A stretch of DNA of 64,000 nucleotides. It comes from Nostoc sp. FACHB-152 (GTDB taxonomy: Bacteria; Cyanobacteriota; Cyanobacteriia; Cyanobacteriales; Nostocaceae). The translations under genes and the position numbers were made by a program. The stretch's first letter is position 1; every line of letters begins with the position of its first letter. The stretch spans positions 1-64,000 of the forward strand of contig NZ_JACJRV010000017.1 of the NCBI RefSeq assembly GCF_014697475.1, in the 5' to 3' direction. The notes under the pieces are model-generated. The model worked only from the letters and a program-made list of their open reading frames with translations. It did no database searches and had not been told where the DNA came from. Of this stretch, positions 1-9,529 are shown piece by piece.

Positions 1-85
1 GCCTATTTTATTAACCCAGATTTTTGCCAAGCTTACTTCTTTAGGACGTATTCATCCCGTTTCTACAGGCATTAAACCCTCGTAA
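1..85 (+). CDS. 3' end of an unidentified gene (partial)
   Basis: Reading from base 2, an open frame of 27 codons runs in from the left edge and stops at TAA 83-85. The residues end in HPVSTGIKPS and look protein-like, but the fragment is too short to name. A strong hairpin 80 bases downstream fits the end of a transcription unit. Frame and stop are seen; that it is a real gene is inference. Confidence 0.4.
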   Translation, partial: PILLTQIFAKLTSLGRIHPVSTGIKPS

Positions 86-163
86 ATTGGCTAAGGTATT
101 GATATACTTAACAGCTTACTTTTAACCTCTTATGCAAATTCCTAATATTCATATAAATAAATA

Positions 164-183
164 TTCCCAGCAGAAGCTGGGAA
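164..183. terminator. hairpin between convergent genes
   Basis: An 8-bp perfect inverted repeat (TTCCCAGC / GCTGGGAA) surrounds a 4-base AGAA loop. It sits between the gene fragment ending at 85 and the cheA-like gene ending at 206 on the other strand, so it could terminate both. No long T tract follows, so termination is inferred from structure and position. Confidence 0.55.
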
Positions 184-205
184 GTAATTAAATCAGGCAC
201 TTTAT

Positions 206-3202
206 TCAATTGGATGCGGCTGTTTCTGCAACATTACCAATGAGTTCCTCTAAGGTGCGGAGTAATTCTTGCTCGTTGTAAGGTTTGGAAAAATAGGCTT
301 TAGCACCTAGTTGCATAGCGAGTTGTCGGTGTTTATCGCTGCTGCGAGAAGTCAGCATAGCAACTGGAATATTCTTCAAATTAATATTATTCTTAACTTT
401 TCCTAAAAATCCATAACCGTCAAGACGAGGCATTTCGATATCACAAATTATTGCTGCGATTTCCAAGCCTGCTTCTAATTTTTCTAAAGCATCTTGGCCG
501 TCTTTGGCTTGTTCTACTTGATACCCACCTTTTTCTAGAGTTAAAGCCAAGAAACGACGGACATTAATCGAGTCATCAATGATTAAAATCTTGCCTTTTG
601 GCTTGGGAGGTAACGCCGCTAGTTTTTCACTGTCAACAAAGAGGAACGGTGTTTTCAGCCTGACGGAGGGTAATTGATTGTTTTTTGGAGTGTTTTGATT
701 TGTTGCAATCCAATATAGTAATTCGTTAGCACTAACTAATGCGACTACTCGACCATCACCGAGAATTGTGCAGTTACTAAAGCCTTGAGGTAGACATATA
801 TTACCTTCAACTTGGCGGATAGCAACTTCTTGTTCACCCCAACAACGGTCTACTTGGACTGCTACTGTTTGATTGTTGCCTTTAACTATTAATACGCTAC
901 TAGCGTTAATTGCTGCGGGAGTTTCCAGTTCTGGGCTATCGTAGCGCGGACAATTAAACTCAAAATATTGTCCCAGGCGAATTAACGGTAGCATTGTGCC
1001 TTGCCAATTGAGGACTTCGCTACCTCCCATTGAAATAATGCGATCGCTTTGTAGTAAAAATATTTCTGATACCACATCTGTGGGAAAAGCCAGCAATATT
1101 TTACTAGTTTCTACTAGTAGCACCCTAGCAACAGAAAGAGTAAACGGTACGGATAGGGTAAAAGTAGTTCCCACTCCTGGTTCGGTATCGACTGTGATAT
1201 CACCGCGAACCAGTTTCAGGTTGTTGCGTACCACATCCATTCCCACACCACGGCCAGATAAAGCGGTTACTTTTTCAGAGGTGCTAAACCCTGGTTCAAA
1301 AATTAGTGATAGTAGTTCATCATTACTAGCACTTTCTAGTAAAGAACTATCTAAACCCATTGCCAATGCACGAGCGCGAATTTTTTCTAAAGAAATACCT
1401 CGCCCATCATCCCGCATAGTAATAATAGTGCGATTGCTGCGGTGACTGGCTTGAATTTCAATTAATCCTTGTTCTGGCTTACCTAAATTGCGGCGGGTGG
1501 CTGATTCTTCAATACCATGATCAAAAGCATTCCTTAATAGGTGCATTAAAGGGTCATTTAATGCTTCCAAAATGCTGCGTTCAATTAAAGTATTACCACC
1601 TTCAATTTTCAATTGAACATTTTTACCATACTCTACATTTAAGTCGCGGATGGCTCTAGGAAAACGCTCAACTAATTCTGAAATTGGTCGCATCCTCACT
1701 TGATTGAGTTTAGTTTGCAATTGCTTGGATGTCTTATTCAATTTGCGGGCAATTTGATCAGCATCATCCACACTTAATTGAATATCTGTGGATACCTCTT
1801 GTACCTGCACAATAGTTTCGACTATATCCTGCGATCGCAAATTAATTTCTTCTAAGGACGGCTGGTTTACAACAGCGATTTCTTCGCCTAATTTACTCTC
1901 TGCATGATCCTGATGTGACAACTGATTTTGCCGCAAATTAGATGATATTGCTCTGTTATAGGCTATGCGTAGTTCTTGATTTTCTTGGTCAAGAGTTTGC
2001 ACTCTTTGGCTAAGATTACGACCGAGATTGCGTAATTTTTCTAGTTGGGAGTGTAGACCATTTCTCTGAATGATCAGTTCACTAAATAAATCATTGATTT
2101 GTTCCAATTGTTTACTTGGAACTCGGACTGTATTTTCTAAAGGTTCGCGCTCTTTAGCATTACTAATTGGTTCGATTTTGTGTTCGTTAATAATGGTGTT
2201 TATCTCAGGAATATTTACAGTATCAATATCTGTATTTAAAGAGATAAAATCATTAGTATTTATTTCTTCCAGTTCAGTTTCAAGTATATCTATTAATTCT
2301 ATTTCTTGATTAACACCATTATCTGTAGCAAGAATTTGCGCGTTCGGCTTTGACGTTGCCGCAGGCATTGCTTCTTCAGTAGACAGTGACTTAGATTGTT
2401 TATAATTTGTCGAAGAAGTTGATATTTCACTCAAATCAATAGCTATAGGAAGACTATCTAACTGATTTGTTAAAACTAAAGCTTGTGATTGTCGCCATGC
2501 TTGCAATGCTGCTTGGGCAATTTGGGGGATGCGATCAGAATTTGCCGATTCTATAGAGCTTTTTATAGAATCACACAGTTGGGTAAATGCTGACAATTGC
2601 AACATTTCTCCCAAACCACCTAATTCAGCCGCCATAATCACAACTTCTTCCTGTAAACAAGGTTGTTGACTATCTGCTAATACAGATTCTAGGCGTTGCA
2701 AACAACCTTCAACTTCTGTTTCAAATAATAAAGGAATAATATTTTGTCCATCTTCTGGTGACAACATAGTTGTTGCATCTTCAGGAGTAGGATTACCTAA
2801 ACGTTGATGAAGCTCTTCAAAAACTGGGTAACAAAAACTTGTTAACCATTGTTCTTCTATCGCGCTTTCTGTTGATAGCAAGTCCACAATTTGACGCATC
2901 CAGTCAATTGCAGATAGCAGTAAACTTTGTAATTGTTGGTCGATTTCTAGAGAACTTTTTCTAGTTTTTAAAACTTTAAAAGCATCTTCTAATCGGTGTG
3001 CTAAATCACTTAGCACCCGAAATCCCATCATTGCCGCACCACCTTTAATCGAGTGGGCAGCGCGGAGTGCGCCATTAATTTTTTCTAAATCTATGCGATG
3101 GCTAGTGTCGATTTCTAGCAATACTCCCTCTAAAGTATTGAGGTAATCTGTCGCTTCTTCCAGAAATTGCATCTGGATTTCCAATTCTTTATCTTTTGAC
3201 AT
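206..3202 (-). CDS. hmpE: CheA-type hybrid histidine kinase, HmpE/PilL-like
   Basis: This 998-residue protein is the kinase of a chemotaxis-like system. An N-terminal Hpt domain carries the phosphorylatable His50 (AAHSIKGGA). A second Hpt-like helical region near residues 150-240 lacks an obvious His. A long acidic linker follows, then a dimerisation and HATPase core with N box HLLRNAFDHG near residue 552, DDGRG near 597 and GRGVGMD near 648. A CheW-like domain (about 700-840) and a C-terminal receiver with Asp near 919 (CDIEMPR) complete it. It is the last gene of the five-gene operon, 84 bases after the MCP gene. The order PatA, CheY, CheW, MCP, CheA matches the Nostoc punctiforme hmp locus and Synechocystis pilGHIJL, which control type IV pilus motility. 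The domain call is firm; the hmp name rests on gene order. Confidence 0.9.
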   Translation of the reverse strand: MSKDKELEIQMQFLEEATDYLNTLEGVLLEIDTSHRIDLEKINGALRAAHSIKGGAAMMGFRVLSDLAHRLEDAFKVLKTRKSSLEIDQQLQSLLLSAIDWMRQIVDLLSTESAIEEQWLTSFCYPVFEELHQRLGNPTPEDATTMLSPEDGQNIIPLLFETEVEGCLQRLESVLADSQQPCLQEEVVIMAAELGGLGEMLQLSAFTQLCDSIKSSIESANSDRIPQIAQAALQAWRQSQALVLTNQLDSLPIAIDLSEISTSSTNYKQSKSLSTEEAMPAATSKPNAQILATDNGVNQEIELIDILETELEEINTNDFISLNTDIDTVNIPEINTIINEHKIEPISNAKEREPLENTVRVPSKQLEQINDLFSELIIQRNGLHSQLEKLRNLGRNLSQRVQTLDQENQELRIAYNRAISSNLRQNQLSHQDHAESKLGEEIAVVNQPSLEEINLRSQDIVETIVQVQEVSTDIQLSVDDADQIARKLNKTSKQLQTKLNQVRMRPISELVERFPRAIRDLNVEYGKNVQLKIEGGNTLIERSILEALNDPLMHLLRNAFDHGIEESATRRNLGKPEQGLIEIQASHRSNRTIITMRDDGRGISLEKIRARALAMGLDSSLLESASNDELLSLIFEPGFSTSEKVTALSGRGVGMDVVRNNLKLVRGDITVDTEPGVGTTFTLSVPFTLSVARVLLVETSKILLAFPTDVVSEIFLLQSDRIISMGGSEVLNWQGTMLPLIRLGQYFEFNCPRYDSPELETPAAINASSVLIVKGNNQTVAVQVDRCWGEQEVAIRQVEGNICLPQGFSNCTILGDGRVVALVSANELLYWIATNQNTPKNNQLPSVRLKTPFLFVDSEKLAALPPKPKGKILIIDDSINVRRFLALTLEKGGYQVEQAKDGQDALEKLEAGLEIAAIICDIEMPRLDGYGFLGKVKNNINLKNIPVAMLTSRSSDKHRQLAMQLGAKAYFSKPYNEQELLRTLEELIGNVAETAASN

Positions 3203-3209
3203 AGTTTTT

Positions 3210-3286
3210 ATTATTTAGTCAATAGTCAATGGTCAATAGTCAATAGCCTAAATTTTGACTATTAACTTTTGACTCTGGACAATTAT
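3210..3286. repeat. AGTCAATAGTCAA-type short repeats
   Basis: The gap between the MCP and CheA genes contains three to four near copies of GTCAATAGTCAAT, with reverse-complement copies (TTGACTATT, TTTTGACT) just beyond. The block can fold into a hairpin inside the operon transcript. Similar GTCAAAGGTCAA units occur at 47364-47400. Confidence 0.55.
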
Positions 3287-5554
3287 TCAGTTAACTTTAA
3301 AAGTTTCAACAGTCTCTTGCAACTTATGCGAAATCTCTACTGTTTGTTTGAGAGATTGGCAAATTAAGCTAGAAGAATCGCTAGTGCGTTGAGAAACGGC
3401 AGCGATATTTTTCATTAACACACTAACAGTTTGTGATGTTTGAACTTGAGATGCAGTTGCAGAGGAAATAGACTGTACTAAAGAATCAATTTGACGAGAA
3501 ACATCGAAAATTTGTCCGAGATTTTGTTTGGCTTCTTCTACTACCCGCGCGCCTTCACCAACTTGGGTAGTACCAATTTCTATCGCCTGGACAACTGCAC
3601 TGGTTTCTCGTTGAATTTTCTCCACAATTTGTTCAATTTCTTGGGTGGCTGCGGCACTCCGGGCTGCTAACTCACCTACTTCTTCGGCAACCACAGCAAA
3701 ACCTTGTCCTTCTTCACCAGCACGGGCGGCTTCAATACCAGCGTTAATTGCCAGTAAGTTGGTTTCCATCGCTATTTGATTAATCAAAGAAACCACACGG
3801 GAAATTTGTTGAGAAGACTCTCCCAGTCGTTTGACTTTTTGGGCAGTTTCACCGACGCTTTCTCGCAAAGAGAGGATGTTCTGCACTGTTAAGTACATTG
3901 TCTCTTCACTCATAGAGGCCTTTTGCGCCGCGTTATTAGCGACAGTGGCGGCTTGTTCGGCACTGGTGGCTACGGCTTGCATGGAATTAGTCATGTTATC
4001 AACAGCATCAAGGGCGTGAGTAATTTCCCCGACTTGCACCAATGCTTCGTCGGCAAGTTGCCTAATAGCTGTTTCGTTAGAACCAATGGCAGTATTTACC
4101 TGAGTGGCTGCTTGTTTAACTTGAGTGACTATATCCCGCAAATTTTCGACAATAGAGTTAAAAAAGTCGGCTACAGTGCCAATTTCTCCGTCTGTAACTT
4201 CAGCACGTACAGTTAAATCACCTTTAGCTGCACCTTCTATATCATTTAATAGTGCTACTAGCTGGAGTTGTAGGGCTTCGTGTGTTGGCTGTTCTCCTGT
4301 GAAAACTGGGCGAATAATAGTCTTGGCTTGGGCAATTTCAGCTTGTTCTTTGACTAAAACCTGCAATTGTGCAGCCATATCATCAATATTGGCACTCAAT
4401 ACACCTAACTCGTCTTCTCTTTGGGATGCTAGACGAGTGTTGAGTTCACCTTTTCCTAGCTTGGCGATCGCATCTGTCGCATTCAGGATCGGCTGTATGG
4501 TAAGCTTGGCTAACTTAGCTGCGATCGCAGCTACAATTCCTCCTATTAATACCGTACCAATGGTAATCAGCCAAAATAGTTGCTGTTGAGTTCCATATAA
4601 ACTTGCCGCATCTGTCGCTAATAATACTTGCCAGTTTAAATCTGGTAAACCTGCAATTTTTTGGGCTGGTACGTAACTAACTAATTGTTGTTTTTGAGAA
4701 CTTTTAGGAACTGTTGTTAGAGTAGTAACATTATTTGTTGCCAAGCTTTTTGCTAAACTTGGATACTCAGTTTTTACAGCTTTTCCTAATAGTTCTTTTT
4801 GGGAACTTAAGAAAACTTTGCCAGACTGATCTAACAAAGCGTATTGATGACCATTAGCTTTGATCGCCTCTTGGAGAGATTTTGTTGGTAAGCTGGTTCT
4901 GACTACTCCAATAGTTCTGCCTGTTGCTGTGTCTATTATGGGTGCAGCCAGATAGATATGAGAATTTGTTGGCTGACTAATAACCGCAACTTCTTTTTGC
5001 AGAGTTTCTTGAATATAATTATTGTCTTTTTGATTATCTAGAGGTTGCCCAGAGGATTGCACAATCAAACTACTGTTAGTATCAAAGACAGCTATATTGT
5101 CATAAACTTTATAAGCTGTCAGAAGTTTGTCAAGTAATACTTGCTTTTCTACGGCATTTATATTGTTAGAAAAATTGCTATTTGTTAGCAATGACAAGTT
5201 AGAAAGTACCTGAAGATCCCCATATCTTTCGGACATAAAACGGTTAACTTGATCTGTTAAACCCAATGCTTCTGTTGTTTGATATTGGGTAATTTTTTTA
5301 ATGAGTGATTGATTAGCCAAATTATAGGCGATCGCACCGATGAGCAAAGCTGGTATAGTACTGATAGCGATCGCTAAAACTGTTGCTTTCGTTTCTAAAC
5401 TTTGCTGTTTAAAATACCTAATTAACTCATGTTTAGTGTCACTATCAAAACTATTTAATAGTTTGATTTTATTTTCAGAAATTTTTGTAGATTTAATTAA
5501 CGAAGAGCGATTTTTACCATCCCTACTCTTAGCTATGCCAGTTCTATTAAACAT
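3287..5554 (-). CDS. hmpD: methyl-accepting chemotaxis protein, HmpD/PilJ-like
   Basis: This 755-residue transmembrane chemoreceptor probably feeds signals to the CheW and CheA proteins encoded on either side. A basic N-terminus leads to a first membrane helix near 55-80. A long extracytoplasmic domain of Cache type follows (about 80-320), then a second helix near 325-347. A HAMP domain follows near 350-402 and a second HAMP-like stretch near 425-480. The C-terminal coiled-coil signalling domain has the hairpin-tip sequence [20 protein letters not shown]. It starts at ATG 5554, 61 bases after the CheW gene. In Nostoc the hmpD product is needed for hormogonium motility. Orthology is inferred from operon order; receptor identity is clear from domains. 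Confidence 0.92.
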   Translation of the reverse strand: MFNRTGIAKSRDGKNRSSLIKSTKISENKIKLLNSFDSDTKHELIRYFKQQSLETKATVLAIAISTIPALLIGAIAYNLANQSLIKKITQYQTTEALGLTDQVNRFMSERYGDLQVLSNLSLLTNSNFSNNINAVEKQVLLDKLLTAYKVYDNIAVFDTNSSLIVQSSGQPLDNQKDNNYIQETLQKEVAVISQPTNSHIYLAAPIIDTATGRTIGVVRTSLPTKSLQEAIKANGHQYALLDQSGKVFLSSQKELLGKAVKTEYPSLAKSLATNNVTTLTTVPKSSQKQQLVSYVPAQKIAGLPDLNWQVLLATDAASLYGTQQQLFWLITIGTVLIGGIVAAIAAKLAKLTIQPILNATDAIAKLGKGELNTRLASQREDELGVLSANIDDMAAQLQVLVKEQAEIAQAKTIIRPVFTGEQPTHEALQLQLVALLNDIEGAAKGDLTVRAEVTDGEIGTVADFFNSIVENLRDIVTQVKQAATQVNTAIGSNETAIRQLADEALVQVGEITHALDAVDNMTNSMQAVATSAEQAATVANNAAQKASMSEETMYLTVQNILSLRESVGETAQKVKRLGESSQQISRVVSLINQIAMETNLLAINAGIEAARAGEEGQGFAVVAEEVGELAARSAAATQEIEQIVEKIQRETSAVVQAIEIGTTQVGEGARVVEEAKQNLGQIFDVSRQIDSLVQSISSATASQVQTSQTVSVLMKNIAAVSQRTSDSSSLICQSLKQTVEISHKLQETVETFKVN

Positions 5555-5615
5555 ACTATAAATTCTCCTGCATAGGTAAATAAAAAATATCCAAAGTTGT
5601 CTTTAATTAAACAAC

Positions 5616-6113
5616 CTAATCACTGCGGAGAATGGAAGATTGCACAATTGCTTGTGCATCCAATACCAGCAATATTTCTTCTTGTTGCACCACACATCCA
5701 CGCAAATAAGGAACTAAACTAGATGCTACTTGTCCAATTGGCGAATGAATTTCATCTAACATAACCTTAGTTGTACCTTTAATTTCTTGGACAACTAAAC
5801 CTAAAATCAGTGAATCTACCTTAATCACGATAGCGTTATACTGCTGCCTTCTCGTATCTATAGCTTCTAAATTGAGCATTCTGGGCAAATCAATTGCCCA
5901 AATTATCCGACTTCGCCAATTCATTAATCCTAATATGCATCCAGGCATATTAGGCATAGGAGTTACATATTCAATAGGCAAAATCACCGCTTCTTGTGTG
6001 TGATTCATTGCCAACATTGCAGCAGTTTGTTGATTTATCTGAAACTTAAGATAGCCGTCTCCTGAATTATTTTGGATAGGTTTCTCTGCAACTAATACTT
6101 TGGAATTATTCAT
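5616..6113 (-). CDS. hmpC: CheW-like adaptor, HmpC/PilI-like
   Basis: A 165-residue single-domain CheW protein, the scaffold that couples receptor to CheA kinase. The beta-barrel pattern is seen in VILPIEYVTPMPNMPGCILG followed by NWRSRIIWAIDLP, which is characteristic of CheW. About 25 polar residues precede the domain. It starts only 4 bases after the stop of the CheY gene, indicating translational coupling. No unusual features. The role within the hmp/pil pathway is inferred from the neighbours. Confidence 0.9.
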   Translation of the reverse strand: MNNSKVLVAEKPIQNNSGDGYLKFQINQQTAAMLAMNHTQEAVILPIEYVTPMPNMPGCILGLMNWRSRIIWAIDLPRMLNLEAIDTRRQQYNAIVIKVDSLILGLVVQEIKGTTKVMLDEIHSPIGQVASSLVPYLRGCVVQQEEILLVLDAQAIVQSSILRSD

Positions 6114-6117
6114 TGAT

Positions 6118-6495
6118 TTAAATAACCACTGATTTAATAGCTCTTAATAACTGTTCCCTTGTGTATGGCTTAGTAATATAGACATCAGCACCTTGTTTCA
6201 TAGCCCATAATCGGTCAATTTCTAGATTTTTTGAGCTACAAATAACTATCGGTACTTTTTGGGTTGCTGGATTTTTTTTCAAGGAACGACATAACTCAAA
6301 ACCACTCATGCCAGGCATTACAACATCAGTAACAATTACATCAGGATTGTGCGAAATAGCCTGTTCTAGTGCTTCTTTAGCACCACTTGCTGTAATGACT
6401 TTGTAACCACTCTCTTGAAGATAATGGCTCATCAATTCTAATTCGCTGGGCGAATCTTCAACAATTAAAATTGTGCCAACTAAAGTTATACTCAC
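6118..6495 (-). CDS. hmpB: CheY-like response regulator, HmpB/PilH-like
   Basis: A 125-residue stand-alone receiver domain with the acidic pair ED at 13-14, phospho-acceptor Asp57 (VTDVVMPG) and the conserved Lys near 109 (YITKPY). It has no output domain, so it should act by protein contact, as CheY or PilH do. The start is GTG at 6495 with an upstream TAGGAG. It lies 48 bases after the PatA-like gene and 4 bases before the CheW gene, in a tight operon. Confidence 0.9.
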   Translation of the reverse strand: MSITLVGTILIVEDSPSELELMSHYLQESGYKVITASGAKEALEQAISHNPDVIVTDVVMPGMSGFELCRSLKKNPATQKVPIVICSSKNLEIDRLWAMKQGADVYITKPYTREQLLRAIKSVVI

Positions 6496-6543
6496 TCCTA
6501 AATCTCCTAAAAAAATCGACTTTTTTGGTAAAATATGACATTC

Positions 6544-7593
6544 TTAGTCAATATGTTTAAATACTATTTTCAGTAATTCTGATTGAGTAAAAGGCTTGGT
6601 CAAATAGCCAGAAGATCTGACTATTTTGGCTTTAGCTCTATCAATAAAGCCTGTTCTGCCAGTCACCATAATGATGGGTGTATTTTTAAAAGCTGAATGC
6701 CTTCTTAATAGCGAACAAAGTTCATAACCATCTAAATTTGGCATTTCCACATCAAGTAAAATCAAGTCAGGTTTACTGCGGAGAATCTGCATTAATGCCT
6801 TGACTGGATCATTAATTGTTACTACCGAAAATGTATTTTCATCCAGAAATAGTTTGATAGAATTTAACACAGTTTGGCTATCATCAATACAGGCAATTGT
6901 ATATAAGCTCTTTTTAGATAATTGCTGGGTAGGTTTGTTGTTGATATTGCCAACAGACTCAACATCTTTATGTGTTAATGATTGTTCATTGGGCAATGGT
7001 TTGATTTTTGGTAAAACCTTAGACCCTTTAGCAACATCAACTGATAACTGGAGTTGATGTCTATGTCGTAACTGTCTTTGACAATATTCAACTAATAAGC
7101 GCAAATCTAATTGGCAAAACTTTGCTAGTTCGTTCCATGAACTATCAGAGTAAAATTCGTAATTTCCTTCTTTAACAATTAAAAATGTCTCTAGCACCTC
7201 TTTAGCTAACTCATCTACTAAAGTAGCTGCTTGCATAGAACTGATATATCGTTGCTCAACCAACCAACAAATAGCTTGATAATCAGGATATGGTATGGAC
7301 AAACTTTCATTTGCTGGTTCAAACATCAGCCGCATCTGCACACGAGTCGCACTGTTGAGAGTAGGAATGTTTAGACTCAAGCGACGCAACTGATTATCAA
7401 GTCGTTCAAACATCTTATCTGAAGAAGAAGCATAAGTTAGGTTACCTCCTTCTAAATGAATTGACCAAGAAGTAGAGCCAGTATATACCCTTAAGCAACC
7501 AGTAGCCCTGCGACTTGTTAGCTGTGCTAATAAAGATAGGGGATGGAGTTTCTGGATTAACCGATAGCTACTCATAGAAGTTTTATTTTGCAT
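6544..7593 (-). CDS. hmpA: PatA-like response regulator (DUF4388 + receiver), HmpA/PilG-like
   Basis: A 349-residue first gene of the chemosensory operon. The N-terminal 190 residues form a PATAN/DUF4388-type domain (LLAQLTSRRATGCLRV, IHLEGGNLTYASSSD). A polar linker leads to a C-terminal receiver (about 232-349) with DD at the start (ACIDDSQ), acceptor Asp near 279 (LLDVEMPN) and a Lys in YLTKPF. PatA itself controls heterocyst placement in Anabaena, and paralogues of this shape head pil/hmp chemotaxis operons. Position and order favour HmpA/PilG rather than PatA. It starts at ATG 7593; about 570 bases of non-coding DNA lie upstream before the WD40 pseudogene. Confidence 0.85.
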   Translation of the reverse strand: MQNKTSMSSYRLIQKLHPLSLLAQLTSRRATGCLRVYTGSTSWSIHLEGGNLTYASSSDKMFERLDNQLRRLSLNIPTLNSATRVQMRLMFEPANESLSIPYPDYQAICWLVEQRYISSMQAATLVDELAKEVLETFLIVKEGNYEFYSDSSWNELAKFCQLDLRLLVEYCQRQLRHRHQLQLSVDVAKGSKVLPKIKPLPNEQSLTHKDVESVGNINNKPTQQLSKKSLYTIACIDDSQTVLNSIKLFLDENTFSVVTINDPVKALMQILRSKPDLILLDVEMPNLDGYELCSLLRRHSAFKNTPIIMVTGRTGFIDRAKAKIVRSSGYLTKPFTQSELLKIVFKHID

Positions 7594-8161
7594 ACATCTT
7601 CAGATAGATTTAATACACATCAGTTCAATTTTTACAACAGCTTAGTAACCATCCTTACCAAAATATTGGTTATTAACGCTGATATTTTAAGCTACAAAGA
7701 GCCACTTAGGATGTTGGGTAAAGGTAAAGTTAAGGTAGTAATTTTGATGATGTTCACCTCTTGGTTAATCAGTAGTAAAAAGTTACATTTAGTACAATAT
7801 ATGTAATGTTTAAACATCTTAAAAAAGTTAAGTCCCCAAAGGTAGAGTTAAAACAACCTATTTGTCTTTGAGAACCTTAAAGAATACTGCTAAACTAACA
7901 AAATTTAACTAATTTTTTCTCAGTGCTTCCACTTAAAAAGAATCAGCTTCGCCAAAACCAAACATAATGTAATGTTTGGTTAAGTAATATTACTGAATGT
8001 TTATCGAAATTGGCCATGATCAATTACCTCTAGCGTGTACTAGTGGAATTGTCTATATGATTCCCACTGAAGAGAAAAATATTAATATGCTTAACTAAAC
8101 TTCAACAGTAGATTTGCTGGAAGTTAATTAATGAAAACTTAACAAATGAACGCAAAAAAGC
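7594..8161. other. non-coding gap upstream of the chemosensory operon
   Basis: About 570 AT-rich bases. They should hold the promoter of the minus-strand hmp-like operon. A 72-codon plus-strand frame at 7588-7806 overlaps the start of the hmpA-like gene but has no protein character. I see no clear promoter elements, RNA gene or repeat. Confidence 0.5.
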
Positions 8162-8780
8162 CTATTCAGTAGCACTCAACATTTTTAAAGAAGCTTTTTC
8201 AGCATTAGTTAAGCCAGAAATGCCGTTAATATCCATACGCTCATATAGACGATCAGATTTTAGCGATCGCCATTGGCTACAATTCTGCACATCCCTAGCT
8301 GAATTGTCTCATCTTCGCTACCACTAGCCAGCAATTTGCCATCAAGGCTAAAAACCAGAGAATGAATCGCAGCTGTATGTCCACGCTTGAGGATTTCTAC
8401 AGATTCACCGATGCTGACTTGCCACAACCTCACACAAGTATCAGCACCAGCAGTAGCCACCATCTTCCCACAAGGACTAAATGCCACAGAGTAGACTTGT
8501 TGATGATGTCCTACCAAAATTTGAATACATTCTCTTGTGTTCAAATTCCATAACCTCACAGTTTGGTCTTCGCTAGCACTAGCTAATATTTGTCCATCAG
8601 GACTAAATGCGATCGCCCAGACTTGGCTGTAATGATCATCTAAGGTTGTGAGACATTCACCCCGTTAAATGTGCCAAAGTTTGATGATTCTGTCTTCACC
8701 GTTACTAGCTAGAGTTTGCCCATCGGGGCTAAACCGTACAGAATAGACTTTCTTGTGATGCCCTGACTCTAGTTGGTTTT
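8162..8780 (-). pseudogene. WD40-repeat protein remnant with stop and frameshift
   Basis: Read on the minus strand this encodes four WD40 blades ([60 protein letters not shown]) and a C-terminal tail ending GLTNAEKASLKMLSATE, TAG at 8162-8164. That tail resembles the end of many cyanobacterial WD40/NB-ARC proteins. Three lesions are visible. The 5' part is missing beyond about 8780. An in-frame TAA lies at 8665-8667 (WHI stop RGEC, probably a former CAA). A one-base deletion near 8295 turns the expected LWDVQ into LGMCR, ending the frame at 8260 while the tail continues in another frame. A 99-residue open piece (8260-8559) survives but is unlikely to be functional. Confidence 0.85.
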
Positions 8781-8784
8781 GCGA

Positions 8785-8930
8785 TCGCTTGTGTTTTTTC
8801 TCACACTATTGGCGCAGCTCCGCTAGCCAAGACACTGCTTTCTATAGTTGTTGGGACTTGGGTTTTACGATTTGCAGCCTCGTTGTTCTGCTTATTTGCC
8901 CTCAGCATTATTTTTGAGTCTTGGCGTTAA
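8785..8930 (+). pseudogene. possible hydrophobic gene fragment
   Basis: Just beyond the WD40 homology, the plus strand has an open frame of about 48 codons ending at TAA 8928-8930. It is strongly hydrophobic (TLLSIVVGTWVLRFAA, SLFCLFALSIIF), like the last one or two membrane helices of a protein. No start or upstream part is present, and I do not recognise the family. It may be a remnant or chance. Confidence 0.2.
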
Positions 8931-9529
8931 TTAATTACCAAATTTCAGGTGCAGTTTTACACATTCCCTTTGGCTAATGTCCTACCTAGCAAAAGGCTTC
9001 ACACCTGAGAAGGTCATCTGATACAGGCTGGTGTTTGACCCCTACAGCACGCGGTGCTTTTATTTTTACTTTGGTGACCCAGCCATTTCCATCTGCTCAT
9101 ATTTCTTCCTTTATTATCTTGCTCATTTTTTGCTGCAAATGGGATGAGCAAAGATTTTGTGAATTGCTATGACATCTTTTCCTTCACAGATGGGTAATCT
9201 AAGCTTATCTGTCCATTCTATCTTCATAAATCTGCCTTCAGATACCATCTATCTCTGTGAAGTTAATGTGAAGTATCAGTGTTTTGTCCCACATCAGCAA
9301 CAAATTCAATAATTCAGAAAAATCCGTATTTTCCGGAAAATCTAAAAACTTGAGCAATGATATAACTTAAAAATCATTTTCTGGTGTTTTTCTGCATTGA
9401 GGAGTTAGTTAAATAGGGCAGCTATTAAAAATTTAAAAACCTATAATTTTGCCTGTGGATTTACTCAACAGGTATGGTCGCAATTGCAAAAAATATATTC
9501 GCAACAAACCAGTTGATAGGAAATCAGCT
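8931..9529. promoter_or_regulatory. upstream region of hpsA
   Basis: About 600 bases lead to the hps operon and must contain its promoter. Two structures are visible: a 9-bp inverted repeat CTTCACAGA (9182-9190) and TCTGTGAAG (9254-9262), and a perfect 14-base palindrome ATTTTCCGGAAAAT at 9328-9341. Either could be a regulator site; no known consensus is matched, and the transcription start cannot be set from sequence alone. Confidence 0.35.

Noticed and set aside
996-1445. 149-codon plus-strand frame inside the CheA gene
   Set aside because: Shadow of a highly conserved minus-strand kinase domain; low-complexity Ser/Thr content.
6544-7593. PatA heterocyst-pattern gene
   Set aside because: Same domain type, but it heads a chemosensory operon, so HmpA/PilG is the better fit.
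7588-7806. 72-codon plus-strand open frame
   Set aside because: It overlaps the start of the hmpA-like gene, has no good ribosome site and its sequence has no protein-like pattern.
9060-9320. 46-codon plus-strand frame starting at an ATG near 9170
   Set aside because: No ribosome site, no family pattern, and it lies inside the inverted-repeat region upstream of hpsA.
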